Assembly: GCA_902797785.1 (NCBI GenBank)
Contig: CADBUD010000195.1
Span: 1 to 5,233 of the forward strand
Reading direction: 5' to 3'
From: an uncultured Lachnospiraceae bacterium
GTDB taxonomy: Bacteria > Bacillota > Clostridia > Lachnospirales > Lachnospiraceae
Length of the DNA: 5,233 nucleotides
The translations under genes and the position numbers were made by a program. Below, in pieces: positions 5,187 to 5,233 of this stretch. A model generated the notes under the pieces. That model was not told where the DNA came from. It was given only the letters and a program-made list of their open reading frames with translations, and searched no databases. Position 1 is the first letter of the stretch, and each line of letters starts with the position of its first letter.

Positions 5187-5228
5187 AAGGTCTCCTAAGG
5201 TAAAATATAAATACTTTAAGGAGGCCTT
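5187..5228 (+). terminator. Strong hairpin: terminator or Shine-Dalgarno-masking leader
   Basis: AAGGTCTCCTAAGGTA (5187-5202) pairs with 5212-5228, about 16 base pairs including two G-U pairs and one bulged A (5218), around a 9-base A/T loop. Only TTTATTA follows to the window end, a weak T tract for a terminator. The 3' arm contains TAAGGAGG (5217-5224), a perfect Shine-Dalgarno sequence, and a TATAAT lies at 5167-5172, so the hairpin may instead be the leader of a gene that starts just past 5233. The window edge prevents a decision. Confidence 0.55.
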
Positions 5229-5233
5229 TATTA

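Overview
The window is A+T-rich DNA with strong Shine-Dalgarno sequences and consensus sigma-A-like promoters. Its gene content points to a low-GC Firmicute, most likely an anaerobic Clostridia/Lachnospiraceae-type genome (inference from gene families and style, not a database match). The core is an arsenic-resistance operon on the + strand: arsR (529-852), an Acr3-type arsenite efflux permease (933-1979), an ArsP/DUF318-type permease with a CSC motif (2028-3026) and a small MTH895-type thioredoxin-like protein (4874-5104).

Layout. Positions 1-460 carry no intact gene. They hold a decayed short reading frame with an in-frame TGA (138-311), which resembles small proteins carried by clostridial conjugative elements, and a cluster of six TAGGCT repeats spaced at roughly whole helical turns (319-412). 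A near-consensus promoter (461-489) and a perfect 7+7 bp dyad (495-514) precede arsR. The same dyad (ACATAGA-N6-TCTATRT) recurs in the arsR-acr3 gap (889-908) on top of a second promoter, so the efflux genes probably have their own ArsR-controlled start.

The permease and the thioredoxin-like gene, which would normally be adjacent, are split by a 1.7 kb insertion on the opposite strand (about 3116-4841). Its single gene (3158-4687, minus) encodes a 509-residue protein of a widespread, multicopy but to my knowledge uncharacterised family with a C-terminal winged helix. The insertion has imperfect terminal inverted repeats (13/17) and an exact 6 bp direct repeat TAAAAC outside them, so the sequence shows the hallmarks of an insertion-sequence-like mobile element. 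Each end also forms a short dyad, TGSC-8 nt-GSCA, in which one base pair is swapped C-G to G-C between the two ends. This hints that the hairpin, rather than the bare sequence, is what is conserved.

After the thioredoxin gene the window ends in a 16 bp hairpin (5187-5228). Its 3' arm contains a perfect Shine-Dalgarno sequence, so it may be a terminator or, more interestingly, a leader hairpin that masks the ribosome site of a gene just beyond the window.

Working together: ArsR senses As(III) and releases both promoters. Acr3 exports arsenite. The CSC-motif permease exports a related metal(loid) or organoarsenical. The small thiol protein probably serves that permease, but its transcription must now cross, or start within, the inserted element.
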